A stretch of DNA of 64,000 nt from Heloderma charlesbogerti (GCA_026122225.1 JANEZZ010001953.1:248001-312000), one strand, 5' to 3'. Positions 21,713 to 34,064 are shown, numbered from the stretch's first letter. The notes: a model not told the origin generated them from the letters alone. Program-made: numbers and translations.

Positions 21713-23924
21713 GTGTACTTGTTTTGTTTGTGCATGTGTGTTACAATACCTTCCTAGTTGACTTCATTTTTTAAAAAATGCCTTCCTGTATCAGCCCATG
21801 GTCTGTCTCATCTATCATCTTGCCGGATACATTTGGAAGCTCACAACTAAGGCATAAAGGTGGTTGGCATCCCCAGTTGCTTGTTCCCAGCATCTGGTAT
21901 TCATCAGTACCTTACCTTTGGAGAATACTAGCCATGGTAGCTAAATATAGCCACGGATAGATATATCTTCCTTGAATTTTTTTTTAACCCATCCAAGCAA
22001 AAGGCCATTACCACATCTTATACTTTTAATCTCTTTTTAGTGTGCTTGACCTGACAGTTGTTGGGGGGGGGGGTCTTTCTGTAAAAAAAATTACAAATTA
22101 AGGGGACATACCAAAGCAGCCTCTTAAAATATTCAATTTTTTGTCTTAGCAGAATTGAATTTCACACAAAATCCAATAGTTACATTTGATACTCTCTGGG
22201 ATGAGCTAAATATGCCCTATTTATTTTGCTTCCGTTAATGTACTCATCTGAATAATCGGTGAGTTTGAAACTTAGGGGTGGCTTGTGTTCACCAACAAGC
22301 TGCTCAAGTGAAAGGCACTCTCCTTTTTTCCAAAGACGTTTCTTTTTTGGCATTTCAAAACAATGGAAACTCAATGGTAATATTACAAAACTGCAGTGCA
22401 TATTACAAGCTAAATGGAAACCTATCTTCATCCTGAGAAAAATGAAATTTACTGCTTTCAAAAATTGAGGTAAGATTTAACACTGAATTCAGTAATAAAT
22501 GTGAGTCATAAACTTTTAAATCCTATTTCCAATAGAAAGGCAACGGATATACTTTCAATCAAGGAGTATTTGCCATTTTTCTGTCTGCTTAGGAGCACCT
22601 CTGTGTTTGCCACAGCATCCCTATTTTGCACAGGAATCTGAGGCACATTATATGGTTTGTGCACTTCGAGTGCAAGCCTATGCATAGTAAGCCGCATTGA
22701 ACGGTGGGACTTTTCAGTGAGTAAACACGTTTGGGATTGCTCTGCTACATTGTACTTGATGCTGCCCAAAACACCTTGTAGGGATTGGTCACCATGTGCA
22801 GGTGGGGACCAAATGTGCCACACAGTTCCGGAGGGTAAACTGTGGTGTTAGGGTAGGGGATCTTCAAAAATCAAGTGGAGCCCTTCCTCTCAAGGACGGC
22901 AGATCCTGGATCTAACCCCACATTTTAGTGCTAACTAAAATAGCCCCAAGTCATCAATTCCCTAATGTGAAAAATGTGACTTATTAAAGAGAAGTATTAG
23001 TAAAAGGTGGCCTTTAGCCCACACTGCATAGCCCAGTCACTGGTGCTCCTTTGCAAAAGGGCTTGCTTTATGCATAATTAACAATGCAGCACTCCTATCA
23101 AGATGGTGACTGGGAGCAATGAATGGCCAAGTGAGGCTCCACGTTTCTGCAGTGATTTGCCTAATGCACCAATAGCCACTTTCCTTAAGCCTTATCTATA
23201 TTTGCTTTGAGATTAGTGATGGTCTGGTCACAGATTGATTTTGATTGTTAAAACTTTTATTTTCTGGCTGCGGATGTTTATACCGTTTGTTTGCCATAGA
23301 TATTTTCCCCCTGGGTTGTCTATTAGCATGGCTCCTGATCCTTTGATGACTTCAAAAGACCACAAGAGGGGACTTTAAATAAGTATAATATTTTTAGTGG
23401 GAATTGCAAATCCTACAATACTTAGCCGTGGGAGTTCATCCTGATACCTTGTTCCTAGTAAGTGTTGTAACCTTACCTTGCCATTTACCTTTCCTGCAAG
23501 TTAACACTCTGCCCAGGAAGGGCAAGATGGCTCCTCTATTCCACTGGCAGGTTATACAGAGGCACTGTCAAGAAAAGACCTCTTTATTCAAGGCCTTGGG
23601 CCTGTAAGTGAATCTGTTGGGTTGGGTGCTTTTAAAAGAATTCTGTAATTGTTTTATTTGTACTTTTAGGCAATTTTAGTTATGGCTGTAAGCCACCTTG
23701 AGTACCATTTTTGGTAGAAAGGCAGGTTACAAATCAAATAAGTTGCATAGAAAAACATTGTAAGACTGAACATTTTTAATTTTCCTGGCATTTTAATCTG
23801 GACTATATCCTAATACAAAATATCCTTTGTATCTGCTGTTGATTGCATTTTAATTTTTTGTAAGCCACTGTTAAGTACTTTCAATAGAAAGGCAGGCTAA
23901 AAATATTTTCGTAAGAGCTGATGT

Positions 23925-24135
23925 AGCATAGTGACTGAGACTGAGGTATGAATGAAGAAGGCTGTGCTTTTCCTTACATCTGTGCCATAGATTCATAAGG
24001 AAGTGTAAGCCAAGCTACTCACTCTCTCAGCTTCCAAACTGCAATATGGGGAGAATACTGACCAACCTTATAAGATTATTCTGAGAAGTAGAAGATAATG
24101 TATATGAACTGTTTAAAATCTAAATAAATCTTTAG
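23925..24135 (+). mobile_element. Diverged tRNA-SINE-like repeat
   Basis: Shows the Sauria-SINE layout in weakened form: TGTAGCATAGTGACTGAGAC, a degenerate central part with CTCTCTCAGCTTCC, AATATGGGGAGAATACTGAC and an A-rich CTAAATAAATC end. Confidence 0.5.
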
Positions 24136-24969
24136 TAGTGGTATAACTAATATCTCCTGAACTGGTAAACTAACTGATGGCTGTGTGTCATTACTGTACT
24201 AGTAGATTTGCAGCCTGACCCTGTGCATTGGCAGAACAAGTCCTCCTAACTTCAGTGGGGTTTGCTCCTATGTAAGTGTGGGATTAGTCCTAGTCCCTCT
24301 CAATTTAACCATTTCAGCCAGTGCATTAAACAAGCTGAATAAACACAAGCACCTCAAAAGTCCACATAAAATCTCAATCCTAAAATATTACTTTCAAAAG
24401 AACCAGCAAAGGTAGGAATCTCTTAAAAACCAATGGGCAACCGACAGTTTTCCCTCTTCATACAGAGTTTTAACTGTGGTGACCGAACGGGACTACAGTA
24501 GATGGGATAGAATGTGAGGGGTGGGGGAAAAGTCCTGTTGCTCTCTATTCCCGTTCTAATTTGCAGTATAAAACAGGACAGCCTCATCTTCACTGTTCCA
24601 CAACTCAGGTACCCATTCTACAGAAGGGATTATGCTTGGCAGTCTAGCAGCAGACTGATTCCTTCTTGTGATTACTTAAGCACAGAGTTATTTTTATTCA
24701 GGCTTGAGCTTTTACGACACGACACATTTATGCATCCAAGACCTTCACTGCACCCATAAGGGCAACATCTTTTAAAGAACAAGCTGCTGGATTTCAGAAA
24801 TCCTAGACAAGCTGAGATTCTGCACAAAAATATTTTGGAAGATGCATACCATTCTGGAGATTCTGAAGTAGTCACTCACAAAATAATTACCAGGGCAGAG
24901 ATGCACACATTTCCCTACTCTGCCAACACGTCAGCAGCCCGCCCAACACATCTTAGTGATACGAACTTC

Positions 24970-24975
24970 TTTATT
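24970..24975 (-). terminator. COX18: Candidate COX18 polyadenylation signal
   Basis: TTTATT on the plus strand is AATAAA on the COX18 strand, about 135 nt past the stop codon. Not unique: other AATAAA copies occur further on, so this is only a candidate. Confidence 0.3.
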
Positions 24976-25108
24976 ACCAAAATAAACATAATGCCAGTTA
25001 CCATTACTTCAATGAAGGGGCCACATTAAATATGAATCTTTCAATGGAGCATTACTCAATTTCAATCACTTCAGGCTGTAGCAGAGGTCTTCCCAAAGTA
25101 CAAATATA

Positions 25109-25279
25109 TCACTTCAAGAAATATTTTACATAGAATGTAGCAACAATGTCTCTGTAAGGAGTGTCTGAATCAGACTTGGTCTGAGGTATGTAGCATAGTC
25201 TACGGAAACCAGGAGAACGCAGGAGAAGGTTGTGCGAAAGACCCATGAAACTTGAGGACATCCAGTACAAAGCCATGGA
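25109..25279 (-). CDS. COX18: COX18 terminal coding exon
   Basis: Acceptor TTTATTGTAG. Encodes SMALYWMSSSFMGLSHNLLL, RSPGFRRLCYIPQTKSDSDT and PYRDIVATFYVKYFLK, then TGA. The RSPGF / PQTKSDSDTPY text matches the mammalian C terminus. Confidence 0.95.
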   Translation of the reverse strand, partial: SMALYWMSSSFMGLSHNLLLRSPGFRRLCYIPQTKSDSDTPYRDIVATFYVKYFLK

Positions 25280-28200
25280 CTACAATAAAAAAGAAATACT
25301 ACTTTCAGCTAAGCAAAGGTGCAGTACAGGTATTACAATTCCAAGTGAACACACGTTACCATTGTTTTAGGAATATCCAGAAATGAAAAACTAGATTTAT
25401 TTAATAGATTTTAGGAGCTCAATAGGGCATCCAAGGCACTCTCCCGCCATTTTGAACCTGGATCGTCCTGGTCTTAGTCAGATACTCAGACTACTACATC
25501 TGGCTCTTACAATTTATGAAGCCTTAAAAAAAGCCTCTTAGAAGCAACATTTCACACAGGATCATTTAAGATTAATGGGTTATAGCCAACATTATGCTAG
25601 CAACGCCTAGTCTAATAAAGTCGTAATTTGCAACAGCTTGCACAAGTAGAATCCAAGAATTGAATTTCACACTTGTGCAAGAATAAAAACTGTGATAGTA
25701 GCTTTGCACTAGGGACTGGTACCGTTGGATACAATTCAATGACTTTTAACGTCTCAGATGAAAGCACAAATTTTTCTTTATGAGCAGAGTAGAGCAGCCT
25801 AGCAGACAAACTGTGACTGGGACAGGGAAGACTTGAGTTCACATCCCTGGTAAGCCATCATGCTTATTGAGAGACCTTGGCCCAGTCACACAACACCCCA
25901 GTATTGTGTCGCTGAACTCCTTGATGCAAATTTGTGGGATACAAATGTAGTATTATAATATTAAATAACAATGTGGCCTACATGTTTTCCAAAAGAAAAA
26001 CAGGCATATTCTCATGGTTTTCTGCTGTAAGAGGTTTCCGGAGCAAGTCGTTCAGTCTCGGAAGCAAAGAACATTTGGAAGTAGTGTGTTACACTTTTAC
26101 ATACACACAGCTTAAAAAATGAATCCAAACATAGGGAGCTGCCTTACACTAAGCAAGACTTGTGCATCTAGCGCACTGCTGTTTACTCTGACAGGCACAA
26201 ACTGCCCAGGGCCTCAGATCTTTACGTTACCTGCTATCTGCTCCTTTTAAATTGAGAACACCAGGGACTGAACCAGAGACCTTCTGCACATAAGGCATGT
26301 ACTCAACTGGGGAGCCATGGCCCCTCCCCAACAGGAACGGCACAGGGTATCTTCATTATTCAACATGTATACACTATGCTGCAGATTATTATTCTGCATG
26401 TGGCATTCCATCTTAAAAGGAAGCCACTGCACAAAAGCATTTCCAAGCTCCATACAGGAAAACTAGGGGCTCATCAGCAATGTGTTTCTCAAAGCACACC
26501 AGGGCTTGGAAGAAAGGACATTACCCACCCAATACTACTGCTCTAAATTACTTACTGAAGGTACAGTTGCAGCAACTGGGATCATAAGTACAGACACTCC
26601 TCGAAAGAAGTTAGTGGCATACTTCTGAACTTTGGATGGTTTGGTTTTTCGCAAGGCAAAAATCTAGAAGGACAAATGGCACTTTCAGTAAGTATAAGGA
26701 AACAAGTGTCACCTGGGATGATAATGCAAATATGAAGCTCAATAATTGGGATGTTCAGGTCAAATGAGCTAATTTTTTATGTGCCGTCACTTGTCCTCAT
26801 ATACATGTGTGCACCTGCATACACTTGTACCACAAGAACATATATTTGGATCTGTTAGAATAGCCACATGGCAATATGGCAAGGATCAGGGCACCCAGGC
26901 GGGGAAAAATAATGGAGCTAAAACTGGTCTCTCTCCAATGGGGAGTTAGCAACAAGAGAAGAACCAGAGATTAGAATAATCAAATACACTTTTTATTACA
27001 GAAATAATTAGGGATAGAAAGCGAATTAGAGCACAAATGTAACATATTCCAGAGCAGGAGAGAAAAGGGCTTATCTTTTATGAATGGGGTTGAGTCCTGC
27101 AGACTAGGAAGCTGCCTTCTATCCTTCTGCAAATCTGTGATGGGGAACTGGAGGCCAATGAAGCCCCAGCAGATCCTTTTACTTTATGCATTTTGAGCCT
27201 TCTTGATGAATAACTTAAATGGGGCATGAGGCTATGTATTCCCTTGGAATCCTAAATATACTGACAGCAAAACAACAAACACCAATGTGGGGAAGGAAAA
27301 TTGGGAGGGGTGATGGTGAATGTGCGAAGTTCACTTAGTGGTGGAACAACCTGGACTAACCAGGCCTGTACAAACCAGGATCAAGCCTTCCAGAAACAAA
27401 CAGTTATCAGGAGCTCATTCCACCCCTATTTGCAGCCTATTTTAATTCTCTCCTCCATGGGGCATACAGCAGACATGTGGCAGTTGTTTCCCTTGTCAGG
27501 GGTGGATAAACTGTCAGGTAAAAAAATAATATTGCAGCTGGCTGCTATTATGACAAAGGAAGTTCACAGAATTGGAGCTCTGTGAAAGCCCTGTTACTTT
27601 GAAGCAGGCAGGACTGGAAATAGGGGAATCGCCTCCAACTGAAAAGGGAACAAGCGTGAAGACATTTCTATAATTCTGCCTCTGAAACAAGTGAGAGGAG
27701 TAACCCACTTCTGGATAATCTCCACCAGAAAAGAACAAACTTACGTTGTGCCTATCGAGGCTATTTGGATCTTGGCACATCATCTGCAACTGTGCCAGTA
27801 AATCTGTAAAATCTATTGTGCTCACTAGCAAAACCATAAAATTTCCAAACTGAAATTAAAATACTGGCATGGTTACTAAACACCATCTTGGCAACTGCAA
27901 TATTTTGCTTCAAATGTAGGAGTGTAGATATACAATTGTTTGTTGTCCTCTCTTTCTACTGAGAAACTGCTGTGCTACTTGCAATGCAGTTAATTGTTGT
28001 TCAGTCATTCAGTCGTTTCCGACTCTTCGTGACCCCATGGACCATAGCACGCTAGGCCTTCCTGTCCTGCGCTCTCTCCCGGAGCGTGCTCAAGTTAATG
28101 CAGTTAATTACAAGCCAGCTAAAGAACTGTAGTAGATATGATTTTATAATAGTCTCAACTCTATCCTTCAATACCTCCACTATCAGCAGATTGAGAATTC

Positions 28201-31200
28201 CAAGAGTGATCGGCAAAATCCAAGTTGAGTCAGGTACAGTGAGGTCCATAAACCAGAGTATACCTCCTGTGGAAAGCTGTTCCTGAATGGAAAACCCTGT
28301 TGAAGACACACACACAATTGGCATATTTCTGTTAACTATATAGAATCTGGCTATTGTTTGGCAGGGATAGGGCTGAGCAGATAGTCTGAATCCAGACCAG
28401 GAAAGATCATTGGCAGCTTCTGATTTGCAGCCCCTGCAATCCATCATTGCACCTAGAAAGTCAGGCTACACCTGTGGCTAAGAACGCATGCTGGTGAAAC
28501 AAGCTCCAACCTTTCTTCTTGGATAAACTACATAACCTCAGCAAAGGTTCCTGCAGTGTGCTCGAAATTGGTGCTGTTCTTAAAACTCTGTCAGCCACTT
28601 CAACCAATGCAGAATGTGCTAGACACCAGATATGTCTGGGCTTCTGAATGCACAGTACAGCAATGCATCAGAGATTAAACTGGTTGCCTGCAGTCTCCTG
28701 TGAATAGCTTTTTATTGGCTTGCTTAGACACCATCTCCCTTATCTATGCTCCCTCATGACCATTAAGACCAACTGAGAGGCTGCTCCTAACTGTATGACA
28801 CTGAAAATTCAAAGCCCAACACCCAAAATTCAAAGCTGCATGTTCAAGAGACAGACACTGATCCAGTTTGCATATAACGGTAGCAAATATGGGTTAATTA
28901 ACCTATGATTTCCTGTGGTATGTGCTGGGCATGAGCCACTTCTAATTTGAATATGCAGCCTTCAATCGGCCGGATCATAGGTTGCTCTGTGACATGTGAA
29001 CCCAGACACTTTGGGTTGTTTGTGAGTTAAACAATCCAAAGTTGACCTCTGATCAGTTCTTAGGTTAATTCTGGGATGTTTAACCCACACACCATCCAAA
29101 GTGTCCGGGTTTGCAAGTCATGGAGCAACTTACAATCAGGCTGATCAGAGGCTGCATACTGAAATTGTAACCAACTTGTACCACGGCAAATCGCAGGTTA
29201 ATTAACCATGATTTGCTGTTATAATGTGCAAGCCAGCCCACTGGCTATGTTCACTTGTAACATTAAATCATGATTTAGTGTTGCGAAGAAGTGCTCTACT
29301 TCACATACGAGGAGAAAAACAAAGGTTGTTACAAACTGCTTCTGGAAGACATTTTTTTACAAACCAGCCCCCATCCCTCCCACTCTCTGCTGGGGAGGAA
29401 GGGCAGGAGGAATGTGTGAGGCCTGCTGTGGCTAATTCTTGTTCATGCTAAACCAGGATTTAGTATTATCTCTGAATGCAACCAGAATAAGTCCTTCTGT
29501 TAAAACAAAGATGGGCAACTTGTAAGCCCAAACATCTGGAGAGCCACAACTCCCATCATCCCTCAACACTGGCTATGCTGGCTAGGGCTGATGCGAGTTG
29601 TAGGCCCAAACATCTGGAGGGCCACAAGTTGCCCACCCCTGTGTTAAGCCTACCATTAAGGCTACTGGTCAGCAGGAAGTTGTTTTCAAGGCTAATCATA
29701 TATTGTTCATGTAATAATATCGATATACAGAAGCAGATACCCATCATCATCATCAGTTGGCACAATTATTTATATTTTCCCCACAAAACCTCATGCACAC
29801 TGAAATTACATGTTTCTGTGTATAGCAATCTGTCAGGCCTACATCAAGTTCATTCATAAGAAATGAATATTTTATTAAGTTGAATTAAATTGAGAACACA
29901 ACTAAGATTAGTAGCAAACGCCAATTTCACCACTGTCCTTTTCCTATTCATGGTCAAGAGGAGAAGACCAATATGGATGTGAAGCTCTAGTTTGACGGGG
30001 ATATAGCAAGTATACAGGGGAGCAAGGTGCTGTGAACCACAACCTTGGTAAGTTGTGAACATGCAAACCCGGACTGATTGTTTAGGGGCTAAACAACCCA
30101 GGGGTTAAAACAACAACAAACCATGGGTTAACCACTGGGTTGTTTAGCCCCACACTACACAACCTACATAGGAGCCAATCATGCGTTGTGCAGTAAAAGC
30201 AGAAGTGGTGGTCATGCAGGTGGCAGTGTGCTCACTCATCTCTGCTCATGAATGACAACCCATTGATTGTTGAACCAGTGGGTTGCCGTTATATGCAAAA
30301 CTGGTCATAGGGTCAAAGGAAGAGGCACCAAGTCCCCAATGAGCTTCGGACAACTCACTTCTGCAACACAAGAGAATGAGAGCATTATGTCTAAAGAGGA
30401 ACATGCTCACTATGGAGACAGTTTCCACCACTAGCCTGTTACAACTCTATTGTTTTGCTACAGGGAGAAGAAACTACTATTTCGACTTGAATAATGTTCC
30501 CACTTAAATACCACCCCCAATCTTGACTTCAACGTGTTACATTATTGGTCTTCCACAACTTAGCTGTTCTGTGATTAGACTAAGCATTTCATCTATTGCG
30601 GGGTACGAAGTCAACATCTCACAGTGCTGGACTACTTTGTACATTATATTTTCAAACGGTTAATTCTCAAGAGTTCATCACATGTGTTATATTCGGAATT
30701 TAGTATCTTTACATAGAATGACAGCTCCTTTTAGCAGATTGCTAGCTTCTGCATTGCAAAGAAAAGGCTATTCTAGTGCAGGATTAATACTATTTTACAC
30801 TAGGTTGTTAAATAGCTAACAAGGTGTCTTAAACTTGAAATGAGTCACTTTTGTTAAACTACTGGTTAAGAAAAGGGATTTGGGACAAAACACATTTATT
30901 TTACAAAACAAGTTTAAAATTATTACCTTCAGACGCTCCCCTACCAATACTGAGGTTACGCAAAGCTATAGAAACAAAGACCCATACTGGAATCTGTATC
31001 CATATGAGCAGGCTGGCCTTGAAAGGGTGGCAATTATCTCGAACGTACAGCTCTGAAACAATCCTTTTCAGATTCTTCTTGAAATAGAACCTGGTTGAAA
31101 AGACAAGCAAAACACAATTCCGTAGACTAAAAGTACAACCCTATACATGTACACCAAGAAGTAAGTCCAGTGGAATGTACATTTGAGAGTACAGGATTAC

Positions 31201-34064
31201 AGTCTTATACAGACTTTATAGGTAGCGGAAGTATCATGGACATTACCCATGCTTAGGATTGGTGTGTAAATTTCATACAGCTTTTCTTAAATAAGACACT
31301 GGACACTACATTCAAATTAAATCAGGAACCTATTGGCAAAACTATTTTTCACTTTTTGTGCAACAATGCCTGTTACTCATGGTTCAAGTATTTTTCTTTT
31401 ATGTAACATTCCTATATTTAACCCCACAATCACCACACAATAGTATTATTTTTTATATATTAATCTACTGGTTTTATTTGCCAGTCTACTCAACTCCACT
31501 ACATTCTAAATGTTCCCGAATCAAATCCACACTGGAAAAAATATATAATTCTGCTCATCACTGTGAGCAGAATCATGCAAATCCATGGATTTTTAAGGGC
31601 GGGGGGAGAAGTATTTTGTTTTGCACAGCACAGTTTACATGTATTATGGAGAAGAAAAGGCACTGGCAGATCTGAAAAGCAGCAGAACCAGGAGATAGAT
31701 TAGCAAACATCTAACCCCTTCTCTTCTCTCTTTCACCCCATTTTTTCCCACAGCATTATTTTTCACTGAGCTGGTGTGGAGCCAGCAGGAGAAAAGTCAG
31801 TTTTGTAAACTGACAGCAAACAGCCAAATCCTAAGGACAGGATCCCCTCAGAAGTAAACCCCCACTAAATTCAATGGTACTTATTTCATAGCATGTATGC
31901 ATAAGATTGCAGCCTAAACATTTTTACTCAGAAGTAATTTTCGCTGACTTTCAAAGAGTCCCCAGTATGCTTGATTAAAATTGCAGCCTTTGCATTCCTG
32001 ACCCAATGGGCCATTTCCTAATCCTGGATCTTATGCATATTTACTTGGATATAAGCACCACTGAATTCAGTGGGACTTACTTCTGAGTAAATGTGCATAA
32101 TACTGGGCTGTAAGACCCTTTCAGGCAACTGCAATGCATAGGAGACTACCCTAGCTAGGTGCTGTAAATCATGCTCAGACAAATAATACAGAGGTTTGAA
32201 GATGAATACTAGGGACAGGACAGAGGAGAACAGTAACTTTAGGAACTGGTGCCTGAGCTTGCCTTTTTCCTCCCTCCCTTCCTTCCCATCCCCTTTTTCT
32301 TCTGTGTCATGTCTTTTAAACTGTACACCTGAGGGCAGGGACTGTCTTGTTTTTTATTGTTCTGTAAGCCACTCTGGGAACCATTTTGGCTTTAAATAAA
32401 ATAATAATATTAATAAATAAAATATAAACATTATGTGGTCATAGTAATGGGGAAACAAGGTAGTTTAACAAAAACATTCTGAACAAAAACAGGAGAGAAG
32501 ACAGTAAGGAGGAGGTTACATTGATTTCTAAAAGGGGTGACTAGAGTATGTACAAAGGTTTGATAGAAGGTACAGAAAGGGAAGAGCATATCCTGGAGAT
32601 GCGTCTGCGGGCAGCACAGAGAACAGTGGAGGTCTAAGCTGGAATACAAAACACAGAACAATTATACATTTCATGGGTGCCCCACTACACAACCACCATT
32701 CACATGGGAATCTTTCAGGCACATCAGTATGTGGTTTGCAGTGATCATGACTAATCCAAATGTTAAATACTAAAGAACTTTTATAATTATTCTAGCTGGA
32801 TTAATTAGGATACTGTTCAAATGCTCTTACCTGGATAACTTTTCAGACCAACCTCGTTGTTTTGCACAAACTGAAACTTCATAGCGAAGATGCTTGGCTA
32901 GGCTTTGAATTTCAGGCTGCAAGTTTTCCAACTAGCTGAAAGGACACAGGAGACTTAGTTATAAACCAATAAAGTACTGCTCTCTTCAGGTGCTCTTCCC
33001 TAAAGAGTCATATCTTAACTTTAATGCTGATTTAGCCCTGGACATCTTGAGTACCATAAAAAATGTGGGACTTGTGCTTTTTAGCATCATTACATTAGTA
33101 GACTACTGAAGAAACACAAATTGTGCAGTTGCCATAGATGAGGGATGATGTCCTGACCCCTGGAGGAATCCTGCTGTTACCTCTGATCTTGGATTGGAGC
33201 AGTGCTGTCCGAGTCACTTTCTCTGTGCTGAGAGCACAGAGAAAGGCAAAATGGCCAGGGTGGCCACCCCTAGAGATGTAAAATGTCCAGAAATTTTGAG
33301 GTCATGGAAAAAAACCCCAATTTCCTCTGTTTTTTCAGGGGAAAAATGGAATTTGGGGAGAAATGGAAAAATAAGCAATATTTATTTTTTAGTGCTCTTC
33401 ACAGATCTGAAGTCACTTTGTTGCTTTAAGACAGCCTTCCCCAACCTGGTGCCCTCCAGATATTTTGGACTTCAGCTCCCATCAGCCTCAGGCAGCATGG
33501 CCAATGGTCAGGAAGGCTGGGCACCACAGTCCATCCAAAACTACTGGAGGGGACCAGGTTGAGGAGGCCGGCTTTAGGAACATAAAGCAGCCTTCCTCTC
33601 ACTGGAAACTCTACTGCGACTGCAGAGTCAAAAGGCGGAGCGCCTTGTACCACCGCTGTGGAGGAGGGCAGGGAGCGCCTGAGGAACTCTGCCCATGCTC
33701 AGGCGCTCCCTGCCCTCCTCCTGGGACCCACCTTGGCAAGGACGCGGCTCTGCTGGGCGGCGAGGGGCAGGGTGAGGGCGGTGCGGAGGACGGCGCTGGC
33801 GGCTACCACGGTGGCCCACCACGGCAGCCCCGACGCGGCCTGCACCGCTACCAAGCCCGACTCCGCCCACGCGACGGGCACCGACGACGACAGCGCCTCG
33901 TACCAGGCCCAGCCCGCGGAGGGGTCTCCGAGGCCGCCCCCGCCGGGCGCAGGCGCACTCAGGGCACGAGCGCCCGCGCAGCGCAGCGGGAGGCGGCAGG
34001 GGCCGCGCAGCCCGCGCGCGGCCGAAGAAACCGCCAAGAGAGCGGAAACACCTCCAGGCGCCAT
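25109..34064 (-). CDS. COX18: Cytochrome c oxidase assembly protein COX18 (complete, six exons)
   Basis: OXA1/YidC-family insertase of the mitochondrial inner membrane that exports the C-terminal domain of COX2 during complex IV assembly. Exons on the minus strand are 34064-33732, 32931-32831, 31090-30927, 28296-28175, 26663-26556 and 25279-25109. They total 999 nt, or 332 residues; human COX18 is 333 aa, which supports the ATG chosen (strong context CAAGATGG). Residues 1-50 form an Ala/Arg-rich mitochondrial presequence. Likely membrane helices lie at about 75-105 (GLPWWATVVAASAVLRTAL), 168-192 (LLIWIQIPVWVFVSIALRNL), 225-240 (WILPITLGILNLLIVE) and 262-290 (VSVLMIPVAATVPS plus SMALYW). The hallmark ELYVRDNCHPFKA is intact. 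All introns are GT-AG and there are no internal stops. An in-frame upstream ATG at 34085 would add seven residues. Confidence 0.97.
25781..25965 (+). mobile_element. Diverged tRNA-SINE-like repeat
   Basis: Contains TTGAGTTCACATCCCTGGT (degenerate B-box region), GACCTTGGCCCAGTCACACA and a 3' GGGATACAAATGTAGTATTA, the layout of Sauria-type SINEs. Lies in the COX18 intron before the last exon. Confidence 0.55.
26123..26345 (+). mobile_element. tRNA-derived SINE-like repeat, sense
   Basis: Starts AACATAGGGAGCTGCCTTAC, has GCATCTAGCGCACTGCTGTT and ends near GGGACTGAACCAGAGACCTT ... GGAGCCATGGCCCCTCCCC. Same family as 7250-7440 and the truncated 52795-52862 copy. Confidence 0.6.
26556..26663 (-). 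CDS. COX18: COX18 exon 5
   Basis: Acceptor GTCCTTCTAG, donor GTAAGT. Encodes 36 residues, IFALRKTKPSKVQKYATNFF then RGVSVLMIPVAATVPS, including a hydrophobic membrane segment. Confidence 0.95.
26664..27990. other. COX18 intron segment, nothing recognised
   Basis: Part of the intron between coding exons 4 and 5. No exon, RNA gene or clear repeat identified; the open frame at 27514-27837 (minus) resembles no known family. Confidence 0.5.
27991..28094 (+). mobile_element. BovB (RTE-type) LINE-related fragment
   Basis: Reads GTTCAGTCATTCAGTCG, TCCGACTCTTCGTGACCCCA and ATGGACCATAGCACGCTAGG. It is truncated after CTCTCTCCCGGAGCGTGCTC. Close relative of 5621-5715; it sits 80 bp from COX18 exon 4. 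Confidence 0.85.
28175..28296 (-). CDS. COX18: COX18 exon 4
   Basis: Acceptor TCTTCAACAG, donor GTATTG. Encodes GFSIQEQLSTGGILWFMDLT followed by VPDSTWILPITLGILNLLIV and E; it closely follows the human sequence. Confidence 0.96.
28868..29234. mobile_element. Fold-back element with GGGTTAATTAACC arms
   Basis: Left TTTGCATATAACGGTAGCAA...GGGTTAATTAACC is mirrored by GGTTAATTAACCATGATTTG...TTATAATGTGCAAG at the right. Internal GACACTTTGGGTTGTTT pairs with the CCATCCAAAGTGTC block. About 365 bp. Confidence 0.7.
29249..29483. mobile_element. Fold-back element with CTAAATCATGATTTAG-type arms
   Basis: TTCACTTGTAACATTAAATC at the left mirrors GGATTTAGTATTATCTCTGA near the right end, about 235 bp apart. 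The self-complementary AAATCATGATTT lies in the left arm. Confidence 0.5.
29507..29641. mobile_element. Fold-back MITE with GGGCAACTTG arms
   Basis: ATGGGCAACTTGTAAGCCCA at the left, GGGCCACAAGTTGCCCACCC at the right. The centre shares the AACTCCCATCATCCC block with the CCTTCCCCAACC family, but the ends differ. Confidence 0.7.
30060..30305. mobile_element. Fold-back element rich in AACCCAGTGGTT-type motifs
   Basis: Left CATGCAAACCCGGACTGATT mirrors right GGGTTGCCGTTATATGCAAA. GGGTTAAAACAACAACAAAC and ACCACTGGGTTGTTTAGCCC pair internally. Related to the 4700-5429 element. Confidence 0.55.
30927..31090 (-). CDS. COX18: COX18 exon 3 (ELYVRDNCHPFKA core)
   Basis: Acceptor TTCAACCAG, donor GTAATA. 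It encodes FYFKKNLKRIVSELYVRDNC and then HPFKASLLIWIQIPVWVFVS, the most conserved part of the COX18 subfamily, and ends IGRGASE with one base of Gly. Confidence 0.96.
31091..32830. other. COX18 intron with short interspersed repeats
   Basis: Contains three copies of the CAATCC...AGAAGTAAGT repeat (about 31130-31206, 31827-31918, and 32025-32110 with TACTTCTGAGTAAATGTGCA) and a tail-like AAATAAAATAATAATATTAA near 32395. No exon or RNA gene. Confidence 0.55.
32831..32931 (-). CDS. COX18: COX18 exon 2
   Basis: Minus-strand acceptor TTCAGCTAG, donor GTAAGA. It encodes LENLQPEIQSLAKHLRYEV followed by SVCAKQRGWSEKLS and two bases of an Arg codon. Confidence 0.95.
33431..33574. mobile_element. Short fold-back MITE, CCTTCCCCAACC family
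   Basis: ACAGCCTTCCCCAACCTGGT at the left mirrors GGGGACCAGGTTGAGGAGGC at the right; well preserved. It lies in COX18 intron 1, about 160 bp from exon 1. Confidence 0.8.
33660..33721. repeat. Perfect 24-bp-arm hairpin beside the COX18 exon 1 donor
   Basis: The arm 33660-33683 (GGAGGAGGGCAGGGAGCGCC + TGAG) is the exact reverse complement of 33698-33721, with a 14-nt loop. It starts 9 nt inside intron 1 of COX18, so the pre-mRNA could fold here right after the 5' splice site. Confidence 0.9.
33732..34064 (-). CDS. COX18: COX18 exon 1 (presequence and first membrane segment)
   Basis: Starts MAPGGVSALLAVSSAARG and ends LPLAAQQSRVLAK before a GTGGGT donor. 111 codons, CpG-rich. The WYEALSSSVPVAWAESGLV block matches the human exon 1 pattern. 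Confidence 0.94.

Larger units (their letters stand above)
21713..25108. other. Intergenic DNA between convergent RPIA and COX18 (includes the unmapped COX18 3'UTR)
   Basis: No coding exon detected. Contains a SINE-like repeat at 23925-24135. The left part of the COX18 3'UTR must lie at the right end of this interval. A minus-strand AATAAA (plus strand 24970-24975) about 135 bp beyond the COX18 stop is one candidate end. Confidence 0.55.

Noticed and set aside
28171..28174. COX18 exon 4 reading through into VLKDRVETIIKSYL
   Set aside because: The GTATTG donor after GAG and phase-0 continuation with IFALRK in exon 5 reproduce the conserved protein; the read-through is intronic.
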